A DNA stretch of 23,329 bases from JAZDCJ01 sp036311985. GTDB lineage: Bacteria > Actinomycetota > Actinomycetes > Actinomycetales > Micrococcaceae. A program made the translations under genes and the position numbers. Below the pieces are notes generated by a model that worked only from the letters and a program-made list of their open reading frames with translations, ran no database searches and was not told the DNA's origin. The DNA lies in assembly GCF_036311985.1 (NCBI RefSeq), contig NZ_JAZDCJ010000034.1. One strand, given 5' to 3'. This document shows, piece by piece, positions 21,743 through 23,329 of the stretch. Positions within the stretch are counted from its first letter, which is position 1. Each line of letters begins with the position of its first letter.

Positions 21743-23242
21743 TCAGCTGCCCTCCGGCATCGTGAAGCTGGCCCCGGAGCGGATCCCGGACGGCCAGCGG
21801 GTGGTGACCGTCTTGGTCTTGGTGTAGAAGCGGAACGCGTCCGGGCCGTGCTGGTTCAGGTCCCCGAAGCCGGAGGCCTTCCAGCCGCCGAACGTGTAGT
21901 AGGCGATCGGGACGGGGATGGGCACGTTGACGCCGACCATGCCGACGTCGACGCGCGCGGCGAAGTCCCGGGCGGCGTCGCCGTCGCGCGTGAACACGGC
22001 CACGCCGTTGCCGTAGCGGTGCTCGCTGGGCAGGCGCAGTGCCTCCTCGTAGTCGGCGGCGCGGACCACGGAGAGCACGGGGCCGAAGATCTCCTCCCGG
22101 TAGATGCTCATCTGGGGCCCGACGTGGTCGAAGAGCGTCGGGCCGATCCAGAAGCCGTCCTCGTGACCGGGAACGGACAGCCCGCGGCCGTCGACGAGGA
22201 GCTCGGCGCCCTCCTCGACGCCCTCCTCGATGAAGTCCTCGATCCGGTCCCGGGCCGACGCCGCGACGACGGGACCGAAGTCGGCCTCCGGGTCGGTGCC
22301 CGGACCGACCGTGAGCCCGGCGATCCGCTCGCGCAGCCGCTCCACGAGCGCGTCCGCCGTCGCCCGGCCCACCGGAACCGCGACGGAGACGGCCATGCAG
22401 CGCTCCCCCGCCGAGCCGAACGCCGCCCCGATCAGGGCGTCCGCGGCCTGATCCAGGTCCGCGTCCGGGAGGATCACCATGTGGTTCTTGGCGCCGCCGA
22501 AGCACTGCGCGCGCTTGCCCGCGGCGGCCGCTGCGGCGTAGATGGACTGGGCGATCGGCGTGGACCCGACGAATCCCACGGCCCGCACGCGCTCGTCGGC
22601 GATGAGCGCGTCGACGGCCTCCTTGTCGCCGTTGAGGACGTTGAACACCCCGTCGGGGAGCCCGGCCTCCGTGAAGAGCTCAGCGAGGCGCAGCGGCACG
22701 GACGGGTCCCGCTCCGAGGGCTTGAGCACAAAGGCGTTGCCGGCGGCGATCGCGGGGCCGGCCTTCCACAGCGGGATCATGGCGGGGAAGTTGAAGGGCG
22801 TGATCCCGGCGACGACGCCGAGCGGCTGGCGCAGCGAGTGCACGTCGATGCCGGGGCCCGCGGAATCGGAGAACTCGCCCTTGAGCAGGTGCGGCGCCGC
22901 GGCGCAGAACTCCACGACCTCGACCCCGCGCTGGATGTCGCCCTTGGCGTCGGCGACCGTCTTGCCGTGTTCGCTCGAGAGCAGGCGGGCGAGCTCCTCG
23001 ACGTTCTCGTTGACCAGGTCCACGAAGCGCAGCAGGATCCGCGCCCGGCGCTGCGGATTGGTGGCCGCCCAGTCCGCGGCGGCCTTGTCGGCGGCGGCAA
23101 CGGCCTCCGCGGATTCCGCGGCCGAGGCCAGCGGCAGTCGCGCCTGGACCTGGCCCGTGGCCGGGTCGTAGACGTCGGCGAACCTCCCCGAGGCGCCGTC
23201 GACGTGCTGGCCGCCGATGTAGTGGGTGAGGGTACGGACCAT
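21743..23242 (-). CDS. mmsA: CoA-acylating methylmalonate-semialdehyde dehydrogenase
   Basis: Converts methylmalonate semialdehyde (and malonate semialdehyde) with CoA and NAD+ to propionyl-CoA (acetyl-CoA) and CO2. It has 499 residues, the usual length. The ALDH fold is clear: ITPFNFPAMIPLWK with Asn151, VLKPSERDPS, GSTPIAQSIY and GSAGERCMA with the catalytic Cys282. The general-base glutamate of ordinary ALDHs is absent; CFGGAKNH stands there instead, as expected for the CoA-dependent subfamily. The ATG has AAGGAG nine bases upstream. Pairing with mmsB argues for valine degradation rather than inositol catabolism (IolA). Confidence 0.95.
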   Translation of the reverse strand: MVRTLTHYIGGQHVDGASGRFADVYDPATGQVQARLPLASAAESAEAVAAADKAAADWAATNPQRRARILLRFVDLVNENVEELARLLSSEHGKTVADAKGDIQRGVEVVEFCAAAPHLLKGEFSDSAGPGIDVHSLRQPLGVVAGITPFNFPAMIPLWKAGPAIAAGNAFVLKPSERDPSVPLRLAELFTEAGLPDGVFNVLNGDKEAVDALIADERVRAVGFVGSTPIAQSIYAAAAAAGKRAQCFGGAKNHMVILPDADLDQAADALIGAAFGSAGERCMAVSVAVPVGRATADALVERLRERIAGLTVGPGTDPEADFGPVVAASARDRIEDFIEEGVEEGAELLVDGRGLSVPGHEDGFWIGPTLFDHVGPQMSIYREEIFGPVLSVVRAADYEEALRLPSEHRYGNGVAVFTRDGDAARDFAARVDVGMVGVNVPIPVPIAYYTFGGWKASGFGDLNQHGPDAFRFYTKTKTVTTRWPSGIRSGASFTMPEGS

Positions 23243-23264
23243 GGCTGCAGGCTCCTTCGACTGT

Positions 23265-23304
23265 GGGGCGGGGGGGGCTTGTCCCCCCCCCCCCCACCCC
23301 CCCC
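23265..23304. other. Long G/C homopolymer runs at the right edge
   Basis: A G-rich stretch with eight consecutive Gs (23270-23277) is followed by 13 Cs (23283-23295), an A and eight more Cs. The region lies just upstream of mmsA, where a promoter would be expected, but none is recognisable. It has the look of a contig end or low-quality sequence. Confidence 0.5.
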
Positions 23305-23329
23305 TACCTCTTTCTCCTTTCTCGGGTTT

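Overview
The window is about 23.3 kb of very GC-rich DNA (my impression is near 70%) with densely packed genes, GTG/TTG starts, four-base GTGA overlaps and several TAnnnT-N6-7-ATG leaderless starts. This points to a high-GC actinobacterium, most likely Micrococcales/Micrococcaceae (inference; there is no rRNA or marker gene). Both ends carry long G/C homopolymers, as at the edges of an assembled contig. There are no tRNAs, rRNAs, transposases or CRISPR arrays, and no gene-free stretch longer than about 300 bases.

Region 1 (1-12.7 kb) is a hexuronate utilisation locus. On the minus strand, read right to left: a LacI-family regulator, glucuronate isomerase (uxaC), a fructuronate reductase-type dehydrogenase (uxuB), a ManD-type mannonate dehydratase and gluconokinase (gntK). 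Then come a TIM-barrel sugar isomerase/epimerase, a Gfo/Idh oxidoreductase, a strong terminator hairpin and a family-5 ABC solute-binding lipoprotein whose permease partners would lie beyond the left edge. On the plus strand, divergent from lacI, is a complete TRAP transporter (dctP-dctQ-dctM). The enzymes give glucuronate -> fructuronate -> mannonate -> 2-keto-3-deoxygluconate (KDG). KDG kinase and KDPG aldolase are not in the window. The same operator-like motif, GTTGCCAnnAGTTGC with an inverted GGCAA half-site, occurs in front of the ABC binding protein, in front of uxaC and between lacI and dctP. One LacI-type repressor therefore probably controls the catabolic operon, the TRAP system and the ABC system.

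Region 2 (12.8-19.8 kb) is mixed housekeeping and accessory DNA: a NagD-like HAD phosphatase convergent with pyrE, a MarR-like protein directly followed by a Stealth-family sugar-phosphate transferase, a TetR regulator (with a clear palindromic operator) overlapping an EamA/DMT transporter, an Rv0805-type cyclic nucleotide phosphodiesterase, and nadE.

Region 3 (19.8-20.7 kb) is a small islet. A 7-bp tandem repeat (nine perfect GGGGTCC units) lies directly upstream of an unrecognised small lipoprotein, and the islet is bracketed by two related 49-bp palindromic elements (38/49 identical).

Region 4 (20.7-23.3 kb, minus strand) is an mmsA-mmsB pair for valine (or malonate/methylmalonate semialdehyde) catabolism. 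MmsB has an unusual Ala/Pro/Gly-rich insertion.
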